The notes under the pieces: generated by a model
What the model was told of the DNA's origin: nothing
Database searches by the model: none
Seen by the model: the letters and a program-made list of their open reading frames with translations, nothing else
Part shown: positions 7,986 to 17,004 of the stretch, one piece after another
Numbering within the stretch: position 1 is the stretch's first letter
How the letters are laid out: the number at the start of each line of letters is the position of its first letter
Translations under genes and position numbers: made by a program
Assembly: GCA_022841475.1 (NCBI GenBank)
Contig: JALHRJ010000003.1
Span: 1-64,000 of the forward strand
Source: Cyclobacteriaceae bacterium
GTDB taxonomy: Bacteria; Bacteroidota; Bacteroidia; Cytophagales; Cyclobacteriaceae
DNA: 64,000 nucleotides
Direction of reading: 5' to 3'

Positions 7986-9191
7986 TCAAAATAAACTTTC
8001 CAGATTCAAAAAAAACAATGCGGTCCATCCAATGAGCAAATGAGAAACACTAACTCCGATTAGATTTTCGTGACGAGAATAAAGCCAACCCCAAAACAGA
8101 CCGGGCACAAAGACAATCACGCCCAACAATCCACCCAGTAAATGAACATGCGTTGCTGAGAAAAGTGCATTGGAAATAATGATGGCTCTTATGGTAACAT
8201 TCTTTCCACTAAAAAAATGTTGTAAACTTCCCTGGAGAACACCTCGCGCAATGAATTCCTGAATCGGTGAATGCAAACCATAAATAATGAAATTGAAGGC
8301 TAGAAACCGTTGCTGAGTCGGATTAAAATCAAACACAGGCAAGTGTTGGTATTTTGGTACATACTCAACCAGTATCCACTTAGTAAGTACCATTACACCC
8401 ACGATTGCCATAGACCATACCATGGTTTCCTTCATAGATGGTTTCCAGTTTTTTGTTGTTAATCCAAAAAAACTTAATGGAAGCTTACTTTGCCGGATCA
8501 TCAAGACCAATACAACACAAAAAACTACAATGATCATTGCACTGATAATCGATGCCCGCTGGGCATCCATCGATAAATTAATTATCGTATGAATGGCCAG
8601 GTTATAGACGCAAAGAAGTCCAATGACATACGAAAAAAAAAGGTTGGCTCTGGCATTCAATAATGAATTCTTTATATCAATTTTGAGTGCAGTTACTTCG
8701 TTCGCACTCGTCATTTTCAAGCGCTCAGCAACGTACCCGAGCATATTCTTCATAAGAGTGCCCCACGCCCGAGGAAAAGCTTCTTCTAGTTTTGAGAGAT
8801 TTTCATGGTCAAGGCTTAGCAACAGAGACTTTGACTTACTCCGGATGGTAGCGGAGCGGGGCCCTCTCTTCAGAAAACTTAATTCGCCAATGGCATCGCC
8901 CTTCTTCAAATGAGCAATTGTGAAATCATGCTTCATCCCCCAGACCAGTGCATCCGTATCTGTTTGTTCGGCTTTCTTAGTTACTTCCAGGTCTCCGCTA
9001 AGTACCAGATAAAGATTCAGCGAGGTATCTATTCCTTCTTGAAGGAGTATTTCTTCCCCTCTCAATATCACCTCTGTAAAGAATGGAATAATAGCTCTTA
9101 AATCGGCATCACCAATGCCATTGAAAATGGGGTGGTGCCTGATCAGTTCCCAGGGTGAAAGGATAATCAATTTCGTAGAGCTATTGTTCAT
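7986..9191 (-). CDS. Cyclic-nucleotide-binding domain fused to CPBP intramembrane protease
   Basis: Residues about 15-155 form a cNMP-binding domain. The phosphate-binding cassette GDAIGELSFLKRGPRSATI keeps the Glu and Arg used to hold cyclic nucleotide. After a linker come six to eight TM helices ending in a CPBP (Abi) module: motif 1 QEFIARGVLQ near residue 302, motif 2 FSATHVH near 338, and a third histidine in VSVSHLLIGW near 387. Motif 1 has Gln-Glu where most CPBP proteases have Glu-Glu, so activity is likely but not certain. The architecture suggests a protease gated by cAMP or cGMP, and an adenylate cyclase is encoded three genes upstream in the same operon. Confidence 0.82.
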   Translation of the reverse strand: MNNSSTKLIILSPWELIRHHPIFNGIGDADLRAIIPFFTEVILRGEEILLQEGIDTSLNLYLVLSGDLEVTKKAEQTDTDALVWGMKHDFTIAHLKKGDAIGELSFLKRGPRSATIRSKSKSLLLSLDHENLSKLEEAFPRAWGTLMKNMLGYVAERLKMTSANEVTALKIDIKNSLLNARANLFFSYVIGLLCVYNLAIHTIINLSMDAQRASIISAMIIVVFCVVLVLMIRQSKLPLSFFGLTTKNWKPSMKETMVWSMAIVGVMVLTKWILVEYVPKYQHLPVFDFNPTQQRFLAFNFIIYGLHSPIQEFIARGVLQGSLQHFFSGKNVTIRAIIISNALFSATHVHLLGGLLGVIVFVPGLFWGWLYSRHENLIGVSVSHLLIGWTALFFLNLESLF

Positions 9192-9225
9192 CTAACTCAA
9201 GTGTTTAAGCCGAGGTGCCAAACGT

Positions 9226-10605
9226 CTAATCCAAATTGATAAGTTTAAATTCTACGGAACCCGCTATATCATCCGGTTTCAATTTTTCGCTTTTTGAAGT
9301 CATCACGATATCCTGACCCAAACCCCGGTAACTTAATCTCCTTTTTTCAATACCGTTTTTTACTAGGTAATCGACCACGTTACTGCCTCTTATATTCGAC
9401 AATGACAAGCTTTCGTTTCTGGTGGCATGTTCATTCGAATGCGTACTCACCAGCACAATCATGTTTTTATACTTCTTTAGATAACCTATAATGTATTGAA
9501 GATCTGCAATAGCCTTCGTATTTATCTCGGGGAGATTATTGCTAAACACACCATAAACAACCTGGGTCTGCCCGATTTCCGCAGGATTCTCCGTGTCCTT
9601 TAAATCATCTATTGAAACTTGCACATTTTTAAACAGGCGTGTCATCTCAACACGATATATATCAGAATTTTCAGGTGTCAGCCCTCTTGAATAATACGCA
9701 TACCTACTATCAGGATTAAAGTTGAACGACAAATCATCATACGGTGAGTTTATACCCGGTCCTAAATTTACCGGCTTAGACCAATTGGTCCACGTATTGT
9801 CTAACCGTTTCGACATGAAAATATCCAAACCACCATAGCCGTTGTGACCATCGGATGAGAAGTACAGCGTTCGTCCATCATACGACAACCAGGGAGAAGT
9901 TTCATTTCCAAATGTATTGATCAACGGCCCCATGTTAACGCTCTCTACTCCTGAATAGGGGTATTTTGCATCCGGATCTCTCAGGGATACATACAAATCA
10001 AGTTTGCCTTTCGAGTCTGCTTTCTCCTGAGCAATAATAAGTGCATTCCGATCATGTGTTAAATCGTAACTAGCCCGTTCGGAAAGGTTATAGTCTAAGG
10101 CGACATTGACAGGTTGGGGAAATGACCATAGGTCACCCACACGAATTGAAATCGACACACCAGACTTCATTTTTCCGTTCTTCCCATAAATGTTACCGAG
10201 CAGCAGCGTATCACTTTTGCTACCTATGCCACTGATAAAATTCGGACCTTTGTTATTCAGAGGAGCCCCTGCGTTAACGGCCTGTGTCCACGTTTGGGTA
10301 ACTTCATCAAATTCACTATACCATATATCCTCATCGCGTGCACCGCCCGTATTTTCAGGATGACCCTGCCTACTGAAATACAATCGCTTGTTGTCTTTCG
10401 TGGGCATAGGACCCAACTCTCTATACGGTGTGTTGACCAGAAAATTGAGTGGCTCACCCTCTATGGAAGTATCAATATTTTCTGCCACATTAACTTGATT
10501 ACCTACCACAGGCCCTGTCTGTTGAGCGCTCACCACTATAATACTCGTAACGACCAGCATTACTACGATGAGAATGTTTCGAATTGAACATACTGATTTA
10601 TTCAT
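9226..10605 (-). CDS. Exported PD40-repeat protein with OmpA-like C-terminal domain
   Basis: An N-terminal signal segment (IRNILIVVMLVVTSIIVVSAQ) is followed by WD40-like PD40 blades with the usual motifs DNKRLYFSRQGH, DIWYSEFD, GRTLYFSSDGHNGYGGLDIF and SRYAYYSRG. Residues about 350-459 resemble an OmpA peptidoglycan-binding domain (LSLSNIRGSNVVDYLVKNGI, then RLSYRGLGQ). The usual GHTD is replaced by STHSN, so the diaminopimelate-binding Asp is missing while the Arg is kept. It probably resides in the periplasm or outer membrane. In Bacteroidota such proteins accompany envelope sensing and secretion systems. It is the fourth gene of the signalling operon and could link that operon to the cell wall. 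Confidence 0.78.
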   Translation of the reverse strand: MNKSVCSIRNILIVVMLVVTSIIVVSAQQTGPVVGNQVNVAENIDTSIEGEPLNFLVNTPYRELGPMPTKDNKRLYFSRQGHPENTGGARDEDIWYSEFDEVTQTWTQAVNAGAPLNNKGPNFISGIGSKSDTLLLGNIYGKNGKMKSGVSISIRVGDLWSFPQPVNVALDYNLSERASYDLTHDRNALIIAQEKADSKGKLDLYVSLRDPDAKYPYSGVESVNMGPLINTFGNETSPWLSYDGRTLYFSSDGHNGYGGLDIFMSKRLDNTWTNWSKPVNLGPGINSPYDDLSFNFNPDSRYAYYSRGLTPENSDIYRVEMTRLFKNVQVSIDDLKDTENPAEIGQTQVVYGVFSNNLPEINTKAIADLQYIIGYLKKYKNMIVLVSTHSNEHATRNESLSLSNIRGSNVVDYLVKNGIEKRRLSYRGLGQDIVMTSKSEKLKPDDIAGSVEFKLINLD

Positions 10606-10617
10606 ACTATTATTGGT

Positions 10618-11007
10618 TTACGTGTTAATCCATATTTTGGCATCCTCCGGATTATTAAAATACTCAATCATCATCACCTCATCGGGTACTGGTAAAAACG
10701 CAAGTTTTTGAGAAACCTGCGTGTTTGTGATGATGGCATATTTTAATACCCCGCTATTCATAATCTGAGGAATGTAAATTTGACTGATCCAATTCTGGAG
10801 TTCTCTGGTTTCATTGAAAACATAATTTCGTGTATCAACCACAATTTTTTTAATCTTTAACTTTAATACAAAAATCAGAATCTGACTAATTTCAAATTTA
10901 ACTTGAGTCTCTACCATTTTTTTGGACTCTTGAAGCCAGACAGCCCATAGGGAATGACTTTCTTTTACATACAGTAATTCTGAATAGGGGCTTGCGTATA
11001 GTTGCAT
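10618..11007 (-). CDS. Small STAS/SpoIIAA-like protein
   Basis: The preferred start (ATG at 11007) gives about 129 residues beginning MQLYASPYSELLYVKESHSL. A longer reading frame would overlap the cyclase gene by 62 bases and is less likely. The pattern (strand, conserved AVW, helix, hydrophobic strand KIKKIVVDTRNYVFNETRE, amphipathic helix, strand) fits a STAS-like fold seen in short Bacteroidota proteins next to regulators. No phosphorylatable Ser is obvious. It sits between the response-regulator cyclase and the OmpA-like gene with gaps of 22 and 12 bases. A regulatory role is inferred from context only. Confidence 0.5.
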   Translation of the reverse strand: MQLYASPYSELLYVKESHSLWAVWLQESKKMVETQVKFEISQILIFVLKLKIKKIVVDTRNYVFNETRELQNWISQIYIPQIMNSGVLKYAIITNTQVSQKLAFLPVPDEVMMIEYFNNPEDAKIWINT

Positions 11008-11029
11008 AGTCAATCTGATTATTTTTATT

Positions 11030-12205
11030 TCACGAATTAAACATAAGTTTTGCTTGAGCTGCAGCCCCACTTCCGACTTCATGTTCGACAAAGTACATGT
11101 CTATCTTACCCATATTTTTAACTTCAATTTTGCCTCGTGCGCTGCATTTAAATTTGTCTTTCACAAGCTGATAGGTGATACCGGAAATATTGACTTTCCC
11201 CGGCTCCCCTGCCGCCTCGAGGCGGGCTGCGATGTTGACTGTTGAACCCCAAATGTCATAAGTGAATTTACTCTTGCCGATTACACCTGCAATCACAGGA
11301 CCCGTGTGAATCCCGATCCGTAATTCCCAGGGCGGCTTACCCGCTTTTTTATTTTCCTCTTTTGCATGATTAATAAACTGCAACATCTCCAGCCCTGCAT
11401 TTACGGCATCGACTGGGTTGGATCCATTCGGAGTAGGCACTCCACCCGCTGCCATATACCCGTCTCCCATTGTTTTAATTTTTTCCATGTTATTACGCTC
11501 AATGATCGCGTCAAGCTCAACAAAGAGGTAACTGAGTTCTCCAACAAGTTCTGCTGGACTTAGGCCATTACTTAAAACTGTAAATCCCGCAAGGTCGGCA
11601 AACAGCACTGATACTATTGGAATGTGCAAGGGCGTTACGGATCCCTTTAACTTTAATTCCTGCGCAACCACCGGAGGAAGTACGTTCAGTAAAAGAGCTT
11701 CCGATTTATTCCTTTCTGATTCTAATTCTTTTTTTTGTCTTCTTATTTCTTCGCTTGAGTTCTTTAACATGCCCGAGCTTATTTCCATTTGTTGCACCAC
11801 CGTCTCCAATTGTTCGCGGGCATCAGCCAATTCCAATTGGGTTTTAATGCGCATCATTAACTCATCAGCATCAAAAGGCTTATTTAGAAAATCACTTGCT
11901 CCAAGCTGAAACCCTTCCACTGTTATTTTTTTATCCATGTTAGAGGTCAAAAAAATGACTGGAATCTTCTTGGTACGCGAGTCTTTCTTAAGCTGCTTAC
12001 ATACTTCAAAGCCGTTCATCTCCGGCATTTCAATATCCAATAAGATCAGGTCAGGGTGGCTGTTCTGTTTCGCAATTTCCAGGGCCTTCGCTCCAGAAGT
12101 AGCCACCTTCTTTTTGAAGTCTACCAACAAGCCACTCAAAATCGCAATATTCTCAGGTGCGTCATCGACAATAAGAATTGTTTTATCACTCATGTTTGTT
12201 TCCAT
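11030..12205 (-). CDS. Response regulator fused to class III adenylate cyclase
   Basis: Residues 8-125 are a receiver domain with D14/D15, the phosphoacceptor D57 in LILLDIEMPEMNGF and Lys in FLNKPF. A coiled segment (about 130-180) leads into a class III cyclase domain. Its first metal Asp is in VLFADLAGF, followed by the Lys region EKIKTMGDGYM and the segment TYDIWGSTVNIAARLEAAG. Lys and Asp at the base-selecting positions point to adenylate rather than guanylate cyclase. It should therefore make cAMP when phosphorylated by the kinase encoded 19 bases upstream. The downstream operon holds a cyclic-nucleotide-binding protease, a plausible receiver of that signal. Confidence 0.88.
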   Translation of the reverse strand: METNMSDKTILIVDDAPENIAILSGLLVDFKKKVATSGAKALEIAKQNSHPDLILLDIEMPEMNGFEVCKQLKKDSRTKKIPVIFLTSNMDKKITVEGFQLGASDFLNKPFDADELMMRIKTQLELADAREQLETVVQQMEISSGMLKNSSEEIRRQKKELESERNKSEALLLNVLPPVVAQELKLKGSVTPLHIPIVSVLFADLAGFTVLSNGLSPAELVGELSYLFVELDAIIERNNMEKIKTMGDGYMAAGGVPTPNGSNPVDAVNAGLEMLQFINHAKEENKKAGKPPWELRIGIHTGPVIAGVIGKSKFTYDIWGSTVNIAARLEAAGEPGKVNISGITYQLVKDKFKCSARGKIEVKNMGKIDMYFVEHEVGSGAAAQAKLMFNS

Positions 12206-12224
12206 TTCCTCCCCCCGGTTTAGT

Positions 12225-15200
12225 TTATACTTGTAATTGTGATTTTAGTTTCTCCAAAAGAGTTAAAGCTTCTTCAAACTCATAGTTGTCCAATACCACT
12301 TTTAACTTTTCGATTTCCAACTCTAGTCCCGAAATCATTCCGATTTCGTCCAGCAATTGGATGGCATCGGGGTTATGATCAAGCAGAGATTTTTCTAAAT
12401 CAATTAGCTGCAACTTGATCCTATCCAGATTTAATTCCATTGTTTTTGGTACCGCTTTGGATAACTGCCTACCAATGGATTGTGTTATGGCATTTAATTC
12501 GTTCTTCATAGAATCAACACCGGATAAGACATAGGTTGTATCGAGTATGTTTTGTTCTATACTGATACACATTTCGTGTAGTTGCAACATGCCAAGGCTG
12601 CCGGAAAGACCTTTCATAGTATGGATCATCCTGCGCGCAGTAATCAGATCACTTTCGTTATAGGCTGTCAGAAAATCCTCCGCAAAACTTTCGTTGTTAT
12701 CCCAGAACTTGAGAAGCATATCATAAAAAAGTTTTCCATTCCCCCCCAGATGCGAAAGCCCATCGTCTAGATTCACTCCATAGATTTCGGGAATCTCCAC
12801 TTTCTCTTTTTCAAGGACCGCGGTGCTGGCAATGCTATCGCTACCTAACCATCTTACGATCGTTTCCAGCATTTTGTTTGGATTGATGGGCTTGGCGATA
12901 AAGTCATTCATCCCAATTTCAATGCACTCTTCTTCAATTTTATTAAACGCATCGGCTGTCATGGCAATAATAGGCAGCTTCTCATAGGCCCCAAGTTTGC
13001 GTATTTCCATCGTGGCCATACGACCACCCATTACCGGCATTTGCAGATCCATTAACACCAGGTTGAAGCGCGATGGTATACCCGAGTTCCTTACAAGTTC
13101 CAACGCTTCTTGTCCGTTCCCCGCAATCTCCACGGTGAATCCAAATCCCTCGAGTAATTCACGTGCTACTTGTTGATTAATTTCATTGTCCTCCACCAAT
13201 AATAAATGACCGCGAAATTTTTCTTCAGTTTCTTTAATAACCCTCTGGCCCTGTTCCGCCTCAATACTTTCTTCATTTTCAAGTGCTTCGATAATAAGGT
13301 TGTACAGTCTTGAATATCGAATAGGTTTGATTAAAATCCCGGAGAGGTCCAGCTCCTCTGCTTGTTCATACAAAACCTCATTTGCATAGCCAGCACTCAT
13401 CATGATAATCTTGATGTCATCAAATTGTTGGTCCTGTCTTATTAATTTTGCGGTTTCGATTCCATCCATCTCGTCCATTTTCCAATCCAGCAGAATGAGT
13501 TTGATTGGATTATGATGATAATTGTTCTTTAAATAATGGATAGCCTGGATACCCGAGCCGATTGCTGTTACCTTGAATGAAAGGGATTCCAAGGCCTCCT
13601 TCATGATCTTAAGTGCGGGTATACTGTCCTCCACTAACAGCACGTTTAATTTTCGAAGATCGATGGAAGGGACAGGAATTTTTCTTTGATGTTTTTGTTT
13701 CTTCAACCATAAATTAAAATAAAACCGGCTACCCTTTCCGGGCTTACTGTCAATCGACACGGTACCTTCCATCAATTCAACCAATCGTTTGATGATGGAG
13801 AGCCCAAGTCCCGTACCACCATATTTACGGGAAATGGTATCATCCGCCTGCGTAAAGGGTACAAACAACTTACTGACCTGTACCTCGTCCATCCCAATAC
13901 CGGTATCCGCCACTTCAAAATTTAAATGAATTTTGTCGATGGTTTCCTCTCTCACCGTCACCGTTACGACCACATCACCTTCATGAGTGAACTTGACCGC
14001 ATTGCTGCAGAGGTTTATTAAAATTTGTTCAAGACGTACCGGATCACCGATAAGATAGGTAGGTACGCGGCTGTCAATGCCAAAGGCAATTTCAAGTCCT
14101 TTGGCGTTGGCTTTATAGGTAATGACATTGCCAAGCCGTTGAAAGATTTCCTCCAGGTCGAAACTAACTTCTTCAAGAATTAATTTTCCTGCTTCAACTT
14201 TGGAAAAATCCAGGATATCGTTAATGATACCCAACAATGACTCACTGGATGACTGAATTTTATTGAGGTAATCTGCTTGTTTGGGTGTAAGCTCTGTCTT
14301 AAGCGCTAGGTGACTAAGACCTATCACCGCATTGAGCGGGGTACGAATTTCATGCGACATGTTCGCCAAAAACTGGCTCTTTGTTCGGTTGGCCAACTCA
14401 GCAGCAAGTTTGGCTTCTTCCAAAGTTTTATTAGTCGCGCTGAGCTTGGCCTCTGCCTCTTTTTGCTCTGTAATGTCGCGTGCAATTTTCGCTACGCCTG
14501 TTATGTTTCCATTTTTGTCTTTAATGGGGGAAACCGATAACGAAACAGGAATAGGACTTCCATCCTTTCGTACTCTGACGGTCTCATAATTTCGAATCAA
14601 TTTTCCACTCTTAACCTGATCGATGATGTATGATTCTTCATGAATACGATGTTTTGGAATCAGTAAAGAAATGTGTTTACCCGCTACTTCTTCAAATGAG
14701 TATCCAAATGTTCTTTCAGCTCCTTTATTCCAGGTGTTAATTATTCCATCCAATGACTTACTTAAGATGGCATCGTCAGAAGATGCTACCACGGCTGCCA
14801 ACTCATTGACCTTTCTTTCATCCATTAAGCGCTTCGTGATGTCAATTGAAATCACGGAAACACCAATGATGGCTTTGTCGTCAGCAAAAATCGGGTTGAA
14901 CCGGGTTTCATAAAACGCCTTCTCCGCGTCACCATACTCTTCAATGCTGATATGACTCTCGCCCGCCAAAGCGCGGTTCAGATTTAGTTTTAGCTTTTCT
15001 CTATCAGCATCATTGGTCATGTAATCCAGGATACTACTTCCAATCTCCACTTCCTGATTGTAGAGATAACGCATGGATTGCTTATGAATCGCATTAATAT
15101 TCAAATATTTATACTTTGAATCGATTGAAAAGAAATTGACGCCATCGAGACTCTCAATGCTGGATTGGAGGAGAAGTTGAGCGTTTCTTGCGAGTGTGGT

Positions 15201-16250
15201 CAATCGGACAAGCTCGGCTTCGTTTCTTTTTTGTGCTGTAATGTCAGTGGTTAATATCGTGACACCAAAGATCTCCTGTTGATCATTCCGCATGGGGTTA
15301 TAACGGGTCTCAAAACATACCCGCTCCACTAATCCATATTCCTCAATGGTTAAATGGTTTTGTCCGGCAATCGCTTTGTCAAAATTGACTTTCGCTTTGA
15401 GTTTATCTTCTGTAAGAGTAATGCAATCTAAGATGCTCTTGCCAATTTCAACATGTGTTCCATAAGCCTGAAAGGTAGCATTACTAAAAGACACATTGAA
15501 ATTCAAAATTCGATAGTTAACATCAATAGAAAAAATCATTATCTCCTTGAGACTTTCGAAACTCGCTTGGAGAAGGATTTTCGCTCTATGCGCAACATCC
15601 GCTTCTTCCTTCATCTTGGCTTGCGATATTTTGGCAGCCTTCAGACTTATATAATTCATTATAAAAAGTCCCATGAGTAACAAAGTAAAAAAGAGTACAG
15701 TCGCGAAATAAGTCTGATTAAAGGTGATAGTAGCTGTAGCATTCCGCTCTTGTCTTTCCTGCAGCAGCGTTTGCTCGTACTGCTGCATTTCGTTGACGAG
15801 GACCCGGATTTGATCCATCACTCTTTTTCGGTTCCAGGCCTGCCGCAAATTTTCCTCTATAGTTAACTTATCGTCATCGCTTTTAATGGCCTCATCTGTA
15901 AGACGAATCTTTTCGTCAATCAGTGGTTTGAGTTTAGTTACTGATTGCTGCTGCGGTGGACTATCCGCAATAAGTTTTTGGAGAATCTGAAAATGATAGT
16001 CTATCGAATCGCGATAGGCATAATACGGGGTGAGGAATTCTTTCTTATTAGTATTATCATAGCCACGCTGACTGGTTTCAATGTTCAACAAGGCATTGAA
16101 CAATTTTTCTGAAGTAAGTAGAACTTGACCTGAATGTAAAACCTGGCGATTGGAAGTAAGCTGATTTTGATTATTTGTATAGGTAAGCCAGCCCAACCAG
16201 GTTGATATGGATAAGATAAGAATGAAATGAAAGGTTGCTCTTGACAACAT
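12225..16250 (-). CDS. Hybrid sensor histidine kinase: CHASE3, PAS x3, HisKA, HATPase, REC x2, HPt
   Basis: This 1341-residue membrane sensor starts with TM helix 1 (residues 8-24), a CHASE3-like helical periplasmic domain (motif NIETSQRGYDNTNK) and TM helix 2 (about 182-203). Three PAS-type domains follow (about 225-345, 350-475 and 480-605). Next come a HisKA domain with MSHEIRTPLNAV, an HATPase with DTGIGMDEVQVSKLF and GGTGLGLSII, two receiver domains (LILLDWKMDEMDG and LVLMDLQMPVMGG) and a C-terminal HPt domain with MIHTMKGLSGSLGM. The full internal relay suggests multistep phosphotransfer, probably ending on the response-regulator cyclase encoded next. PAS domains 1 and 2 resemble each other (ETRYNPMR and ETRFNPIF), implying internal duplication. 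Confidence 0.93.
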   Translation of the reverse strand: MLSRATFHFILILSISTWLGWLTYTNNQNQLTSNRQVLHSGQVLLTSEKLFNALLNIETSQRGYDNTNKKEFLTPYYAYRDSIDYHFQILQKLIADSPPQQQSVTKLKPLIDEKIRLTDEAIKSDDDKLTIEENLRQAWNRKRVMDQIRVLVNEMQQYEQTLLQERQERNATATITFNQTYFATVLFFTLLLMGLFIMNYISLKAAKISQAKMKEEADVAHRAKILLQASFESLKEIMIFSIDVNYRILNFNVSFSNATFQAYGTHVEIGKSILDCITLTEDKLKAKVNFDKAIAGQNHLTIEEYGLVERVCFETRYNPMRNDQQEIFGVTILTTDITAQKRNEAELVRLTTLARNAQLLLQSSIESLDGVNFFSIDSKYKYLNINAIHKQSMRYLYNQEVEIGSSILDYMTNDADREKLKLNLNRALAGESHISIEEYGDAEKAFYETRFNPIFADDKAIIGVSVISIDITKRLMDERKVNELAAVVASSDDAILSKSLDGIINTWNKGAERTFGYSFEEVAGKHISLLIPKHRIHEESYIIDQVKSGKLIRNYETVRVRKDGSPIPVSLSVSPIKDKNGNITGVAKIARDITEQKEAEAKLSATNKTLEEAKLAAELANRTKSQFLANMSHEIRTPLNAVIGLSHLALKTELTPKQADYLNKIQSSSESLLGIINDILDFSKVEAGKLILEEVSFDLEEIFQRLGNVITYKANAKGLEIAFGIDSRVPTYLIGDPVRLEQILINLCSNAVKFTHEGDVVVTVTVREETIDKIHLNFEVADTGIGMDEVQVSKLFVPFTQADDTISRKYGGTGLGLSIIKRLVELMEGTVSIDSKPGKGSRFYFNLWLKKQKHQRKIPVPSIDLRKLNVLLVEDSIPALKIMKEALESLSFKVTAIGSGIQAIHYLKNNYHHNPIKLILLDWKMDEMDGIETAKLIRQDQQFDDIKIIMMSAGYANEVLYEQAEELDLSGILIKPIRYSRLYNLIIEALENEESIEAEQGQRVIKETEEKFRGHLLLVEDNEINQQVARELLEGFGFTVEIAGNGQEALELVRNSGIPSRFNLVLMDLQMPVMGGRMATMEIRKLGAYEKLPIIAMTADAFNKIEEECIEIGMNDFIAKPINPNKMLETIVRWLGSDSIASTAVLEKEKVEIPEIYGVNLDDGLSHLGGNGKLFYDMLLKFWDNNESFAEDFLTAYNESDLITARRMIHTMKGLSGSLGMLQLHEMCISIEQNILDTTYVLSGVDSMKNELNAITQSIGRQLSKAVPKTMELNLDRIKLQLIDLEKSLLDHNPDAIQLLDEIGMISGLELEIEKLKVVLDNYEFEEALTLLEKLKSQLQV

Positions 16251-16739
16251 AGCTCATTTTCATAGTTGAATTGATATCGAAAAAAATTTTATACTCATTT
16301 TAAAAATAATATTTTATGATATATATCATGTTTTGTAAATAGTAATTTTAATTACATTGTAATGTTTATAAAAAGAAAGATAAATTTGTATGACAATTCC
16401 TTATATAAGCTAAGGGAATCCTTAGATGAATTTTCCTTTTTGCTTAGTCATGTTTAATTACTCCACCATCATTTACTAAGTGCATTGATGTTGTTTGAAG
16501 TAAGAATAAAAACAGCCTATCGATAACCCGATTGGGTGCAATACTTAAAAATATATGGCCTTATCAAGAAAGCATAGCAAAGATGAAGGGTAAGGTGTGG
16601 TTAGGAAAGGTCTGAATGTCGCCAGTTTTGGTTCAAATTACCCTTCAACTATTAAGCTATGTTAAAGCATCAAATGATTCTCAAATGAACACACTAAAAG
16701 GGTGGCCATTGTGCTAATTGCTAAGCAAATGTGAAGGAT
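16251..16739. other. AT-rich non-coding region upstream of the kinase operon
   Basis: No gene is visible. The part next to the kinase start is very AT-rich, with runs of A and T and palindromic stretches such as atgatatatatcat near 16316. It should hold the promoter of the seven-gene operon, but I could not find a good TAnnTTTG box. From about 16575 on the sequence is homologous to 17967-18157, the equivalent part of the tandem duplication. Confidence 0.6.
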
Positions 16740-16868
16740 GAAGCTGTCTCAAAAGTCTAATAATATTGAATTGTCATTCCGGCCCTGAGCCGGAATCCCG
16801 TCATACGTGTATAAAACGGGATCGCGGGTCATTGCCCGCGATGACTGGAGGACTTTTGAGACAGCCTC
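16740..16868. repeat. Palindromic repeat element, copy 2
   Basis: The terminal inverted repeats are gaagctgtctcaaaagtc and gacttttgagacagcctc. Inside are a hairpin from attccggccctgagccggaat and another around gatcgcgggtcattgcccgc, with cccgtcatacgtgtataaaa between them. The layout matches the element at 1632-1766, and 18158-18286 is an identical copy. A 65-codon open frame across it is a by-product of the palindrome. Confidence 0.8.
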
Positions 16869-17004
16869 TAACAATTTTAGTCTGTGTGCATTCGGGTAAC
16901 GTAAATGAGCGCTCGATTTTTTTCATCCAAGGTCAACCCATAATAATCATAACAGAAGGCTGATGTTTAGGCAGCATTGAAAAGCGTTTCTTGTAAGGCC
17001 CTCG

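Noticed and set aside
14310-14589. Short frames opposite the hybrid kinase
   Set aside because: They overlap conserved PAS/HisKA coding sequence on the other strand and have no features of their own.
16766-16963. 65-codon frame in the palindromic element, repeated at 18184-18381
   Set aside because: It lies across a palindrome and its duplicate, so its sequence is set by the hairpins. No protein signal is seen.
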